Assembly: GCF_029525575.1 (NCBI RefSeq) | Contig: NZ_JAPDIA010000008.1 | Location: 1,240,001 to 1,304,000 of the forward strand | Length of the DNA stretch: 64,000 nucleotides | Direction: 5' to 3' | From: Cohnella rhizosphaerae | GTDB lineage: Bacteria > Bacillota > Bacilli > Paenibacillales > Paenibacillaceae | In this document: positions 45,338-54,143 of the stretch, piece by piece | How the letters are laid out: the number at the start of each line of letters is the position of its first letter | How positions within the stretch are numbered: position 1 is the first letter of the stretch | Notes under the pieces: generated by a model | What the model was told of the DNA's origin: nothing | What the model saw: only the letters and a program-made list of their open reading frames with translations | The model's database searches: none | Position numbers and translations under genes: made by a program

Positions 45338-48064
45338 TCAGTCCCCTTTTCCGATCAGTTGATTGCGCGCGTCGTTCAGCCATTCCAGCGCCTGCAGCGG
45401 CGTCATGCGCATGACGTCGAGCTTGCGCATCTTGTCGAGCAGCTTGTCCGCCTCCGTCGTCCGCGCCTTCGCGGACTTCGCGTCGGCGGCGGCCGCCGCT
45501 TCCTCGAACATGGACAGCTGCTGCACGCCGTCCGGCAAGCGACCCGGGGCAAGTTCGCGCACGGCTGCCGGCTGCGGCGCATCCGGCGTCGGCGAAGGCG
45601 TTGACGCGTAAGACTGCGAAGATGCGGGCGAAGCGGCGCTTATGGCTTGCCCGGCTTCCGTCGGGTTCGGCGCCGCCCCTGCGGCTTCGAGCAAGCCGTA
45701 AGCGCGCTGCACGATCGAATCGGGCAAGCCGGCAAGCTGCGCGCAGTAAATGCCGTAGCTCGAATCGGCGGCCCCGGCGACGAGCTTGCGAAGGAAGGTG
45801 ACGCCGTCCGCGCTTTCTTTGACGGCCATGCAGCCGTTGCGCAATCCGACGAGCGTCTCCTCCAGATGGGCCAGCTCGTGATAATGCGTCGAGACGAGCG
45901 CCTTGCACCCGATCCGGTCGTGCACGTATTCGATGACGGCTTGGGCGATCGCCATCCCTTCGTCCGTGGACGTGCCGCGTCCGAGCTCGTCGATGATGAC
46001 CAGGCTTCGTTCCGTCGCCTGCTCGGTCATGATCTGGATGTCTTTCATCTCGACCATGAACGTGCTTTGTCCGCCGACGAGATCGTCGGCTGCGCCGATC
46101 CGGGTGAAGATGCGGTCGACCATCGGCAGCTCGGCGCGCGCCGCCGGCACGAAGCAGCCGATCTGGGCCATGATGCAAATCATCGCGACCTGCCGCATGT
46201 ACGTGCTCTTGCCCGCCATGTTCGGTCCGGTGATGAGCAGGATCGGACCGCCTGCGCGCGTGAGCGCGGCGTCGTTCGAGATGAAGGCGCTCCCCTCGGT
46301 GACGGCTTCGACGACGGGATGCCTGCCGCCCGTCACGTTCAGGTCGTAGCCGTCGCTCCAGGTCGGCCGCACATAACGCCGCTCCGCGCTCACCTCTGCC
46401 AGCGACTGCAGGACGTCCAGACTCGCGACGCGCTCGGCCAACCGCTGCAGCCTGGGGATATGGAGGGCGATCTCGTCGCGCAGGGCGGCGAACAGCTCGT
46501 ACTCCAGGTCCACCATGCGCTCCTCGGCCTCGAGGATGAGCGCTTCCTTCTCCTTCAGCTCCGGCGTAACGTAGCGTTCGGCGTTGGCCAGCGTCTGCTT
46601 GCGCTCGTAGCGGCCTTCGGGCAGCGTGCCGAGATTGGCCCGCGTCACCTCCAGATAGTAGCCGAACACTTTGTTGAAGCCGATCTTCAGCGACTTGATG
46701 CCCGTCGCCTCGCGTTCCTGCCGCTCCAGCTCCGCGATCCAGGTCTTGCCGTTCTTGCTCGCTTCGCGCAGCTCGTCCAGCCGCTCGTGAAAGCCGGGGC
46801 GGATCAGTCCGCCCTCCCGCACCGACACCGGCGGCTCCGCCGCGATGGCGTCGGCGATCGCCAGCGCCAAATCCTCGCAGGCGTCGAGCGATTGCGCCAT
46901 CGCGGACAGCGGCCCGGAGCCGAGCTCCGCGCAAATGTCCTTCAGCGCCGGAATGCGCGAGAGCGACGCCCCGAGCGCGTTCAGGTCGCGCGCGTTGGCC
47001 GTGCCGTAGGCGATCCGCCCGACCAGCCGCTCCAGGTCGTAGATCTCCGACAGCGCGGCGCGCAAATCCTCGCGCAGCATCCAGTTGCCGTGCAGCGCCT
47101 CGACCGCGTCGAGACGCTCGTCCGCCGCCGTCTTGTCGAGCAGCGGTTGGTCGATCCAACGCTTCAGCTGGCGCGCGCCCATCGCCGTGCGCGTGCGATC
47201 GAGCAGCCACAGCAGCGAGCCCTTCCGGGCGCGGTCGCGCACCGTCTCGGTCAGCTCGAGGTTGCGCCGCGTGAAGGCGTCGAGCGCCATGAACTGCTGC
47301 GGATCGTAGCTCTTGACCGCGCGCAAGTGGGCGAGCGAACGCTTCTGCGTCTCGCCGAGATATTCCGCGAGGCGGGCGACCGCAAGCTTTCTTACCGCCT
47401 CGTGCCTGTCCCACCGCTCCTCGGGGAATTGCGCGGCCAGCCGCTCGTCCGGTTCCCCGGTCTGCGACCTCACCGTCGCGACCAACGCTCTGCCGGACGA
47501 CCGGGACGCCTCTGCCAGTATGGCAAGCGCCCGCTCGTCGCCGACCGCTTCCGCCGGCCGGTAAACGTTCAGCTCGTTTTTAACGGATTCGGCGGATGCG
47601 GCAAACGAAGTCACGTACATCTCCCCGGTCGTCAGATCGCACGCGGCAAGCCCGAAGCGGCCGCCCTGTTCGGCTGCGCCGACGATAAAGTTGTTCGCGC
47701 CGCCCGCCAGCGACTTCGTCTCCATGACCGTGCCCGGCGTGACGATGCGCACGATCTCGCGCCGCACGACGCCTTTGGCAGCCTTCGGATCCTCCACCTG
47801 CTCGCAGATCGCGACCTTGTAGCCTTTGTCCACCAGCCTCGCTATGTAACCTTCCGCGGCGTGATAAGGAACGCCGCACATCGGAATGCGCTCTTCCTGC
47901 CCCGCCCCTCTGCCCGTCAGCGTAATCTCGAGCTCGCGGGACGCCGTAATCGCGTCATCGAAAAACATTTCATAGAAATCGCCGAGACGGAAGAACAATA
48001 GCGCGTCCTTCGCCTCTTCCTTCACGGACAAATACTGCTGCATCATCGGGGTATAGCCGGCCAT
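45338..48064 (-). CDS. mutS: DNA mismatch repair protein MutS
   Basis: 908-residue mismatch sensor, dimeric, which recruits MutL. Mismatch-reading motif GDFYEMFFDDA near residue 30; lever and clamp regions; ATPase with Walker A ITGPNMAGKSTYMRQ, SYVDR-like region PMVDRIFTRIGAADDL and Walker B VIIDELGRGTSTDEG, followed by THYHELAHLE. A helix-turn-helix dimer end and an Ala/Pro-rich linker of about 50 residues (near 810-860) precede the C-terminal helical part. GGAGGATGCT lies before the ATG, and a -10 TATAAT (48101-48106, minus) is seen 37 nt upstream. Head of the mutS-hfq operon. Confidence 0.97.
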   Translation of the reverse strand: MAGYTPMMQQYLSVKEEAKDALLFFRLGDFYEMFFDDAITASRELEITLTGRGAGQEERIPMCGVPYHAAEGYIARLVDKGYKVAICEQVEDPKAAKGVVRREIVRIVTPGTVMETKSLAGGANNFIVGAAEQGGRFGLAACDLTTGEMYVTSFAASAESVKNELNVYRPAEAVGDERALAILAEASRSSGRALVATVRSQTGEPDERLAAQFPEERWDRHEAVRKLAVARLAEYLGETQKRSLAHLRAVKSYDPQQFMALDAFTRRNLELTETVRDRARKGSLLWLLDRTRTAMGARQLKRWIDQPLLDKTAADERLDAVEALHGNWMLREDLRAALSEIYDLERLVGRIAYGTANARDLNALGASLSRIPALKDICAELGSGPLSAMAQSLDACEDLALAIADAIAAEPPVSVREGGLIRPGFHERLDELREASKNGKTWIAELERQEREATGIKSLKIGFNKVFGYYLEVTRANLGTLPEGRYERKQTLANAERYVTPELKEKEALILEAEERMVDLEYELFAALRDEIALHIPRLQRLAERVASLDVLQSLAEVSAERRYVRPTWSDGYDLNVTGGRHPVVEAVTEGSAFISNDAALTRAGGPILLITGPNMAGKSTYMRQVAMICIMAQIGCFVPAARAELPMVDRIFTRIGAADDLVGGQSTFMVEMKDIQIMTEQATERSLVIIDELGRGTSTDEGMAIAQAVIEYVHDRIGCKALVSTHYHELAHLEETLVGLRNGCMAVKESADGVTFLRKLVAGAADSSYGIYCAQLAGLPDSIVQRAYGLLEAAGAAPNPTEAGQAISAASPASSQSYASTPSPTPDAPQPAAVRELAPGRLPDGVQQLSMFEEAAAAADAKSAKARTTEADKLLDKMRKLDVMRMTPLQALEWLNDARNQLIGKGD

Positions 48065-48560
48065 AGCATCCTCCAGTTATCGCTCTGAACTCATCCATCT
48101 ATTATACCAAGCTTTGCGAGGTTCGTCGTGGTCGGCTGGGAAACTGGCATAAACTAGAGCCGTGCGTACGCTGGAGTACGGAGTAAAAACGGTCAGGGAA
48201 GATCCAAAACCCACTTGACAGTCTCATTAGATTGGCGGATATTCTAAAAGCTCCGCGCGGAACGCCTATCGTCGGCTCGTGCGACAATTGTTCCACCGGC
48301 CGGCCAATCGTCGACCACATCGTGTTATTGCGAAATTCCTTCAAATATACATCTATTTCGACGATATCGCCCCAGTGGAGAAGAAAAGATGCAAATGTAC
48401 AGGTATTTTCCTCCATCAAAATGGCTCACGGCCTGCGCGTAGAATTTACCTGCACATTTGCAGGTATTTCATCAAGCAGCGCCGGGTCGGCAGAAAATAC
48501 ATGTATAAAAAGTCAATTTCATAATTCAAACCCCTTGCTACGACTGACTTTTTTTGGCGC
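48065..48560. repeat. Gene-free stretch upstream of mutS with an inverted-repeat element
   Basis: Lower GC than its surroundings. A 15-bp inverted repeat (GCAAATGTACAGGTA at 48391-48405, TACCTGCACATTTGC at 48447-48461; 14 of 15 pairs) flanks a 41-nt loop, and the words CAGGTATTT and CATCAA recur on both sides. Reading frames across it lack ribosome sites and I do not accept them as genes. It may be a small dispersed noncoding element. The mutS -10 lies at 48101-48106. Confidence 0.5.
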
Positions 48561-48567
48561 ACCAAAG

Positions 48568-48636
48568 AGGAGTACCTCCCCACATTCTCGAAATTAAGGT
48601 TAGCCACCCAAAACGAGAAAGAAAGGAAGTACTCCT
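48568..48636 (+). promoter_or_regulatory. Hairpin at the IS left end
   Basis: Nested inverted repeats: AGGAGTACCTCC (48568-48579) with GGAAGTACTCCT (48625-48636), and TTCTCG with CGAGAA inside. It covers the ribosome site region of the transposase and would form in read-through transcripts, a known way IS elements prevent expression from outside promoters. Confidence 0.6.
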
Positions 48637-48687
48637 ACGATACCAATTCGACAGGAAGAGCTCTTTTCCTTTGAGACCCTTCTAAAA

Positions 48688-50091
48688 ATGTCCCCGGCGT
48701 CAAAAGACGACCTCATTTTGGAAGAAGTTCCTATTGCGAAAATCTTGTACGCCATCAGTAGCTTCAAACGACGTGGTCGGCCCGAAAGCTTGAACACCAG
48801 AGCGATGATCTTTTCGCTTATCCTTTGCAAAATCGAGCATATTCGCTTCATCAAGGACCTGGTCAACCGTCTGAAAAGCAGTGCAGAATTCAGATTGCGC
48901 TGTCACTTTACAGGCTCTGATCGGGTACCGAGCCAAGCCGCCTATTCCAGGCTTTTCACCAAACTTCAGCAGTCCGGTATCCTGCATGAGGTCATCGATA
49001 TTACGGTGGATGCAGCGATTACAGAAGGCTTCCTGAAAGGTGAAAGCATGGCGGTGGACTCTTCGCATGTGGAAGCCTTTGACCGAAACCCCAAAATTGA
49101 CGCGTCTAAACCGGCCCCGTCCATTCTCCCCAAGGAGGTAGAAGACAGCGAAGAGCCTGCTTTTCTGGACGCCGTCAGCCATGTCCCGCAGCCAGCCCCC
49201 AAGCCCGAGAAACCCAAGCGTGTCAAACGCGGGCGCGTCCCCAAAGCCGAGGAGGCCGCGTGGCGTGCGCAAGTCGAGGCCTATGAAGCTTCGTTAACAC
49301 ACTTCGAAAAGGAAGTTGCGGGGATGTTGTCTTGCAGCTACGAGGAACTCATCGCGGACATGCCGACCTATCCAAGTGTAGGAGCAAAAGGCGATCCCCG
49401 CGGAAGCGGACGCGTAAAATATTGGTACGGCTACAAGCTCAATTTGTTAGTGGATTGCCAGAGTCAGTATATTGTGACTGGCGTAAACTGCTCGGCTCAT
49501 GTAAACGACCAACGTCCGGCGATCGTGCTGCTTAAACGATTAAAAGAGCGGTTCCCAACACTCCAGCCTAAGTACGTGTTAGGCGACAAAGGTTACGATA
49601 GCGAGCCCGTTTACCAGCAAGTTAGAGATGTAGGTGCATGTTCGCTTATTCCGCTTGTTCATCGCACCAAACTGCCGGATGGTGTAGATAAGCACTTGCG
49701 CCCAACGTGCAAACAAGGTCATTCGTACCGCTACGATAGCTATGATGCGACTCGGGATACTGTTAAATTTGTAGCACCCAAAGAATGCGCAGCCTGTCCG
49801 TTTCAAGCCGACGGCTGCCAAAAGGTGATAAAAAAACAAGTAAAAGAGGATGTTCGTAGATATACTGCACCTGGGCGAGGCAGTGAAAAGTTCCATCAAT
49901 TATTTAAACAGCGGACCGCGGTTGAGCGTGTCTTTGCCTATTTAAAACTTTATCTGGAATTAGGCACGACGCGAAAGCTTAAAAGACGTGCATTCGTAGA
50001 TATGGACTTAAGTTGTCTCACATACAATGTATGCAAACTTGCAATAGATAAATTAAACAAGCGCATCCGCGAAGCAAAACCAGCCGCTTAA
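48688..50091 (+). CDS. IS1182-type DDE transposase
   Basis: 467 residues from the first ATG. N-terminal DUF772-like part (RGRPESLNTRAMIFSLILCK ... SDRVPSQAAYSRLFTKL), DDE catalytic core (first Asp in MAVDSSHVEAFD; second in VLGDKGYDSEP; Glu in FKQRTAVERVFAYLK). A Pro/Lys-rich insert (about residues 160-200) separates them. Related transposases start about 17 residues earlier with a RQEELFSFE motif; here that segment (IRQEELFSFETLLK) is present in frame from 48637, but its first codon is ACG and no ATG, GTG or TTG precedes it. Either the start codon has mutated, ATA/ATT is used, or the base is a read error. Confidence 0.88.
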   Translation: MSPASKDDLILEEVPIAKILYAISSFKRRGRPESLNTRAMIFSLILCKIEHIRFIKDLVNRLKSSAEFRLRCHFTGSDRVPSQAAYSRLFTKLQQSGILHEVIDITVDAAITEGFLKGESMAVDSSHVEAFDRNPKIDASKPAPSILPKEVEDSEEPAFLDAVSHVPQPAPKPEKPKRVKRGRVPKAEEAAWRAQVEAYEASLTHFEKEVAGMLSCSYEELIADMPTYPSVGAKGDPRGSGRVKYWYGYKLNLLVDCQSQYIVTGVNCSAHVNDQRPAIVLLKRLKERFPTLQPKYVLGDKGYDSEPVYQQVRDVGACSLIPLVHRTKLPDGVDKHLRPTCKQGHSYRYDSYDATRDTVKFVAPKECAACPFQADGCQKVIKKQVKEDVRRYTAPGRGSEKFHQLFKQRTAVERVFAYLKLYLELGTTRKLKRRAFVDMDLSCLTYNVCKLAIDKLNKRIREAKPAA

Positions 50092-50540
50092 CCTCAAAAA
50101 AAAAGGACTTCCCCAACATTGGCCTCATGCTTGGCTCCATCACCAAATGAATTCTGAAATTGACTTTAAATGCAGCTTTCCGACCCGTCAAGCATCGGAA
50201 TTTGTACGGCATACCACAAGCCCGCGTGAAAGTCCACGAAAAAGCGGCTTCGCGTATGCCGCTAGCCGCCTTCCGCTATTCCGCCTTCCGCTACAGCACT
50301 TTTCGCTGCTACACTTTCCGCTGCTGTATTCTTCGCTGCTGCACTTTTCGCTACAGCACTTTCCGCTGCTGCACTTTCCGCTGCTGCACTTTCCGCTGCT
50401 GCACTTTCCGCTGCTGTATTCTTCGCTGCTGCACTTTTCGCTACAGCACCTTCCGCGACTACACTTTCCGCTATTCCGCCGTCCGCTTCTGCAGTCCCGC
50501 TGCTGCAAGCTCCGCGATGGAACCATCCGCTTCCCCGTCG
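50092..50540. repeat. 15-bp tandem repeat array (50273-50497) in a gene-free stretch
   Basis: Fifteen units of 15 bp, consensus CCGCTGCTGCACTTT, from 50273 to 50497. Variants include TCGCTACAGCACTTT and CCGCTGCTGTATTCT; the three-unit block at 50318-50362 recurs at 50408-50452, and nearly identical CCGCTATTCCGCC units open and close the array. On the minus strand, it would read as a Cys/Ser/Gly/Lys repeat, but only in a frame entered after the frame break of the amidoligase gene, whose true frame stops at 50541. I call it noncoding. The remaining bases are the IS right flank. Confidence 0.88.
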
Positions 50541-52071
50541 TCACTCCGGAATCCGCCAACCGCGCCGGATATCGGCGCTTTCGTTCCATACCTTGCCCGC
50601 TTCGATCGCATCGAACAGATATCCGGTCGCTTCGCCGTATCTCGCGTAAGCCGGCAGCGCTTCGAGCGCCCCGCGCACCGACGCGGCCGCCCGCCGCAGC
50701 GGCGCCAGGCGTCCTTCGTAGAAGGCGTCGCGCAGCGCGTCGTCGTCCAGCGGGCGGCATCCTGCCAGTTCGCGGGCATGCTCCGCGGCCAGCTTCGCCA
50801 GCGACAATACGCCGAGCGCGAGCCGCGGAGACACGAGCCAGCTCGGCGGCGTCCGGTATTCGAAGCCGCCGTGCGACTTCGTCCGGAAGTCGCCGAGCGC
50901 GCCGTAGCGCGGACGGCGGCGTCCGGCGCCGTCCGGCTCGAGCAGCCGCAGCGGCAGCGCGAGCGCGTTGTCGAGCGCCCGCAGACGCTCCGCCGTCAGG
51001 GCGACGCCGCTGAAATGCAGGTGTCCGCCAAGCGGCAATCCCTTGACCGGCGCCGCGCCCGCGCGCCAGCGCAGCTTCGCGCCCGCCGTTCGCGCGGACG
51101 CGTCCAGCAGCAGCCGCCGGATCCGCTCCGCCAGGACGGCGGGCTCCCGAGACGGCTGCGGCCTTAGCTCGGCGAGCGGCCAGCGCTGCACGCCCCGCAC
51201 GACGACCGAGTCGCTGCCGGCGCGCTCCCCCCGGACCGAAATACCGGGACGCCGGCACGATCGTGCCGGCGTCCGTAAGCATGACGAATTCCGGATCCGC
51301 CCCGATGAGCGCCTCCGGCTCTCCAACTTCCGCCTCCTCCGTCCAACGGGCCGCGAACGCCGCGGCCGCCTCGGACAGGCTGCGCGCCCCCGCCTCGTCG
51401 GGTTCGGGGATGGCCGCTTCCAGGCCGACGATAACGCCCCGCCGACCGGCCCCGTCCACCTGCCAGGTCACCGTGCCGAGCTCGAGACCGAGGGCATAGA
51501 TCGCGCGCGCGGAAGCTCTCGCCAACCGGCGCGCGAGCTCGCGCCCGGCGATATGCGCGCCCGGCTCCGGACGAACGATCGGCGCCTCCAGGCCGAATAC
51601 GGTGACGACGAACGAACGCGACGGCGACCGAAGCGTTCCCGGCGCGCCGTCTCCAGGGCGCCAGCCTGCGTAACCGGCGACGCTCCCGCTTTTTCGGATC
51701 GCCGACGCCAGTCCCTCCCGCGCGAGCCGCCGGTCGAGCTCCGCCGCCGGCAGCGATCCGACTTCTGCGGCCATCGCGTTCCAGGTCCAAACTCCGGCAT
51801 GTCCGCCTGCGGACGCCGAGCCCGCCGGCACGCCGCTCGCCTTTTCGCCCGACAAGCGTACGACGACGTCCGAAGGACCCGGACGGACGTTGGCGCCAGG
51901 CCGCTTGAAGCCTGCCGACGCAAGCAGCTCGCACACCGCTCCTTCTCCTTCGATCCAGACCGTCCCGGGCGCCGCCTGTCCGATCTCACCGCGCTTCTCG
52001 TACGCTGTCCGCGAACCGGCGCCGAAGGCGCTTGCCGTCCCCAGGCCGCGATTCAAGCCGGATTGTCTCAC
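50541..52071 (-). CDS. Putative COOH-NH2 amidoligase (frame-broken)
   Basis: About 510 residues, matching the predicted amidoligase family found near spore and phage genes (phage-type COOH-NH2 ligase, glutamine-synthetase-like fold). C-terminal half carries the family segments: ALIGADPEFVMLTDAGTIVP, PLAELRPQPS, LPLGGHLHFSGVAL, GDFRTKSHGGFEYRTPPSWL. The acidic and His residues in these would bind Mg-ATP. Frame break at the C6 run 51227-51232, after VPASRYF. The N-terminal half is variable. GTG at 52069-52071 is preferred because GGGGGG lies 6 nt upstream; ATG at 52075-52077 abuts it. It follows cotE, so a role in cross-linking spore coat proteins is a reasonable guess, not shown. Confidence 0.78.
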
Positions 52072-52321
52072 CGCCATCCCCCCCGAACAACACGGGAAGG
52101 GCCGTCCCGCCGACGGTTGTACGTCGAAGCCGGATGACCCTTCCCTGATTCTGTCCCTGCCCCGGCGCCGGAACCGCAGGCGGCTTCGCGTACGGGCCTA
52201 GACCCAAGCGTTCCGCGCGATTTGGCCGACGACAAAGCGATTTTACCGAACGAAGCAGGCATCCGCCCTCGACACTTCCATCGCTTCTGCATAGACATAA
52301 GTATCGGCCGCGGCGGGCCGC

Positions 52322-52880
52322 TTACAGATCGTCTTCAAGCAGGTCGGCGTCGAGGTCTTCGTAATCGCCGTCGTCCATCGCAAAGTCCGCGTCCTTGCCG
52401 TCTTCGAAATAGTTCGGATCCACGACCACGCAAACTTTGGTCTCCGCGACCATCTCGACCGCGTATTCGCGCTCCACGCGAATAAGCACGGAAGTACCGC
52501 CTCCGCCGATCAAAGCTTCCACGCAGTTCGGTTCCTGCGTCGCATCCGCAGACACCTCTTCCGTGGAGCTCCGGTGGCGGGGGGTCTACATACGAGAGCG
52601 GCACGAGCTCGGAATACGAGACCGTCTCCTTGGCGACGTCGGTCTGGGAGTTCTTGTCGTACGAATACCAGATGTTGATATCGTAAGACCCGACCACCTC
52701 GATGCCGTCACCCGAACGAACCGCTTCGTACTGGTGATTGATGATCCATGCCCCTAGAATGCTGGTGGGATGGTGCGGCGGCGTGACCGAATGGGTAATC
52801 GTCGAGAATTTGCGGCCTTTGCCGCAGACTGCCTTCGTGATGATTTCCCTTCGCTGCAGCCGTTTATCCGCGAGCGTCAT
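52322..52880 (-). CDS. cotE: Outer spore coat morphogenetic protein CotE (frame-broken)
   Basis: About 186 residues, scaffold of the outer spore coat. Alignable with Bacillus CotE: REIITKAVCGKGRKFS, SILGAWIINHQYEA, YDINIWYSYDKNSQTDVAKE, then EPNCVEALI, EREYAVEMVAETKVCVVVDP and a highly acidic tail (DDGDYEDLDADLLEDDL). The frame breaks at the G6 run 52579-52584, after LSYVDPP. ATG at 52878-52880 with AGGAGGT. A CATACAAT at 52981-52988 (minus) resembles a SigE -10, but the -35 is poor. The cotE-amidoligase-mutS order is broken here by the IS. Confidence 0.94.
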
Positions 52881-52999
52881 GCAATGACCTCCTCCATACA
52901 ATCAATTCAATTAAAGTCTATGCAGGACATTCGTCTAGAGTGACAAAAACGTATCCTTGCATTGACGCTTCGTCTCTATGATTGTATGCCGGTCCTTGT

Positions 53000-53989
53000 T
53001 CATGAAGACCTGCGCATTTTGCCTCTTCTGCCGACGGTCAAATACCGGCGAAGCTCCCTGCAAAGATGCAGCAGCGCCGCCCGGATCTCGAACTCCTCCC
53101 GCGTCGCAGGCAGCGGCATCGCCTTGAATTCACGCTCGAGCGCGTCCAGCTCGCGTTCGGTCTTCCCCTCGTAAAATTCCGAACGCACGTCCCGGGTCAG
53201 CCGGTCGAGCAGCGACGCGATCGCTTCGGATTGCGGCACGCTCGACGAGACGAACGCGATGTTTTCCATCATGAGCTGGATCATGTCGAGCTGCTCGCGC
53301 CGCATGCCGAAGTAGAGAAGCCAAGGCTCGTCCTGCCGGCTGAGCCTGTTTTCCTGCGAGCGCTTCGCGGCCTGCAGGCCTTCCTCGATCGCGGCTTCCG
53401 CCCGGAGCAGCTCGTCGCCGTTCCATACGGTCGCGGGGTCGCGCAGAAACTTGGCCAGCTCGCCGAGCGTCGCGACGAACATATCCTCGGTCGTCCGGCG
53501 CAGCGACTCGAGCGACTTGCGCTGCTTCGGCATATAGGCGAGGTTGAACGCCGTCGCCGAACCGAGTCCGATCGCGAGCAGCGCCAGTTCCGTGCCGATC
53601 GTATGCCAGGATACGACCCCGTTGTGGAAAAGATGGAAGACGATGACCGCCCCGGTCACGATGCCTTCCTTCATCTTAATGCGCGTGAGGAGCGGGAACG
53701 CGATCAGTATGTACAGCGCGAGCGTCCAGACGTGGAAGCCCGCCAGCAGGAACACGGCCGATGCGACGGCCAATCCGATGACGGACGCCGTGAATCGCGC
53801 GTATACCGTCATAATGCCGCGCCACCGGGTCGTATCGACGCCCAAAATGGCGAGAATGCCCGCTGCCTGCGGGTTGTCCACGTGCAGCAGCATCGCGACG
53901 TAGATCGCCGCTACCGTAGCCAGCGCCGTCTTCAAGGTGCGCAAGCCGACAACGCGTTTGAGCGCGCTCGCCCCGTTCGTCACGTTCAT
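53000..53989 (-). CDS. Aromatic acid exporter family (FUSC-like) membrane protein
   Basis: 329 residues. Four to six membrane segments in the first 150 residues (LKTALATVAAIYVAMLLHV, ASVIGLAVASAVFLLAGF, LALYILIAFPLL, GTELALLAIGLGSATAFNL) and a cytoplasmic helical C-terminal domain of about 170 residues, as in YqjA-like ArAE_1 proteins. The substrate is not established. ATG at 53987-53989, GGAGG 8 nt upstream. Confidence 0.9.
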   Translation of the reverse strand: MNVTNGASALKRVVGLRTLKTALATVAAIYVAMLLHVDNPQAAGILAILGVDTTRWRGIMTVYARFTASVIGLAVASAVFLLAGFHVWTLALYILIAFPLLTRIKMKEGIVTGAVIVFHLFHNGVVSWHTIGTELALLAIGLGSATAFNLAYMPKQRKSLESLRRTTEDMFVATLGELAKFLRDPATVWNGDELLRAEAAIEEGLQAAKRSQENRLSRQDEPWLLYFGMRREQLDMIQLMMENIAFVSSSVPQSEAIASLLDRLTRDVRSEFYEGKTERELDALEREFKAMPLPATREEFEIRAALLHLCRELRRYLTVGRRGKMRRSS

Positions 53990-54143
53990 GCCTGTTTCCT
54001 CCGATGCTCGCGCAGGTTCTTGATCCCTCCATCCTACCTTTTTTTATGCGCATAAAAACAGACCCTCCGCCGCATTTAACGGCTTCAGGTCCGATGAATC
54101 GCTTTCTTATCGAGTCGCATCCGACACCCCTGATACAGATGCG

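Larger units (their letters stand above)
48563..50122 (+). mobile_element. Insertion sequence with a DDE transposase (IS1182-like); ends approximate
   Basis: One transposase gene of lower GC than the host DNA, inserted between the amidoligase/cotE pair and mutS. The left end carries a strong hairpin (48568-48636), the right end the sequence GGACTTCCCCAACATT near 50105-50120. The left end has a similar word (GTACCTCCCCACATT, 48572-48586) in the same orientation, and GGAAGTACTCC (48625) reads as the inverted partner of GGACTTCC at the right. I could not fix exact termini or a target duplication by eye. Confidence 0.7.

Noticed and set aside
45647..48001. 784-codon open frame on the plus strand
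   Set aside because: It is antisense to mutS, has no ribosome site or recognisable domain, and long antisense frames are expected in 60% GC coding DNA.
48102..48419. 105-codon minus-strand frame upstream of mutS
   Set aside because: No ribosome site, overlaps the mutS -10 and the inverted-repeat element, and no domain is recognised.
50188..50540. Cys/Ser/Gly/Lys repeat tail on the amidoligase
   Set aside because: It is read in the wrong frame after the C6 break at 51227-51232; the conserved domain frame stops at 50541.
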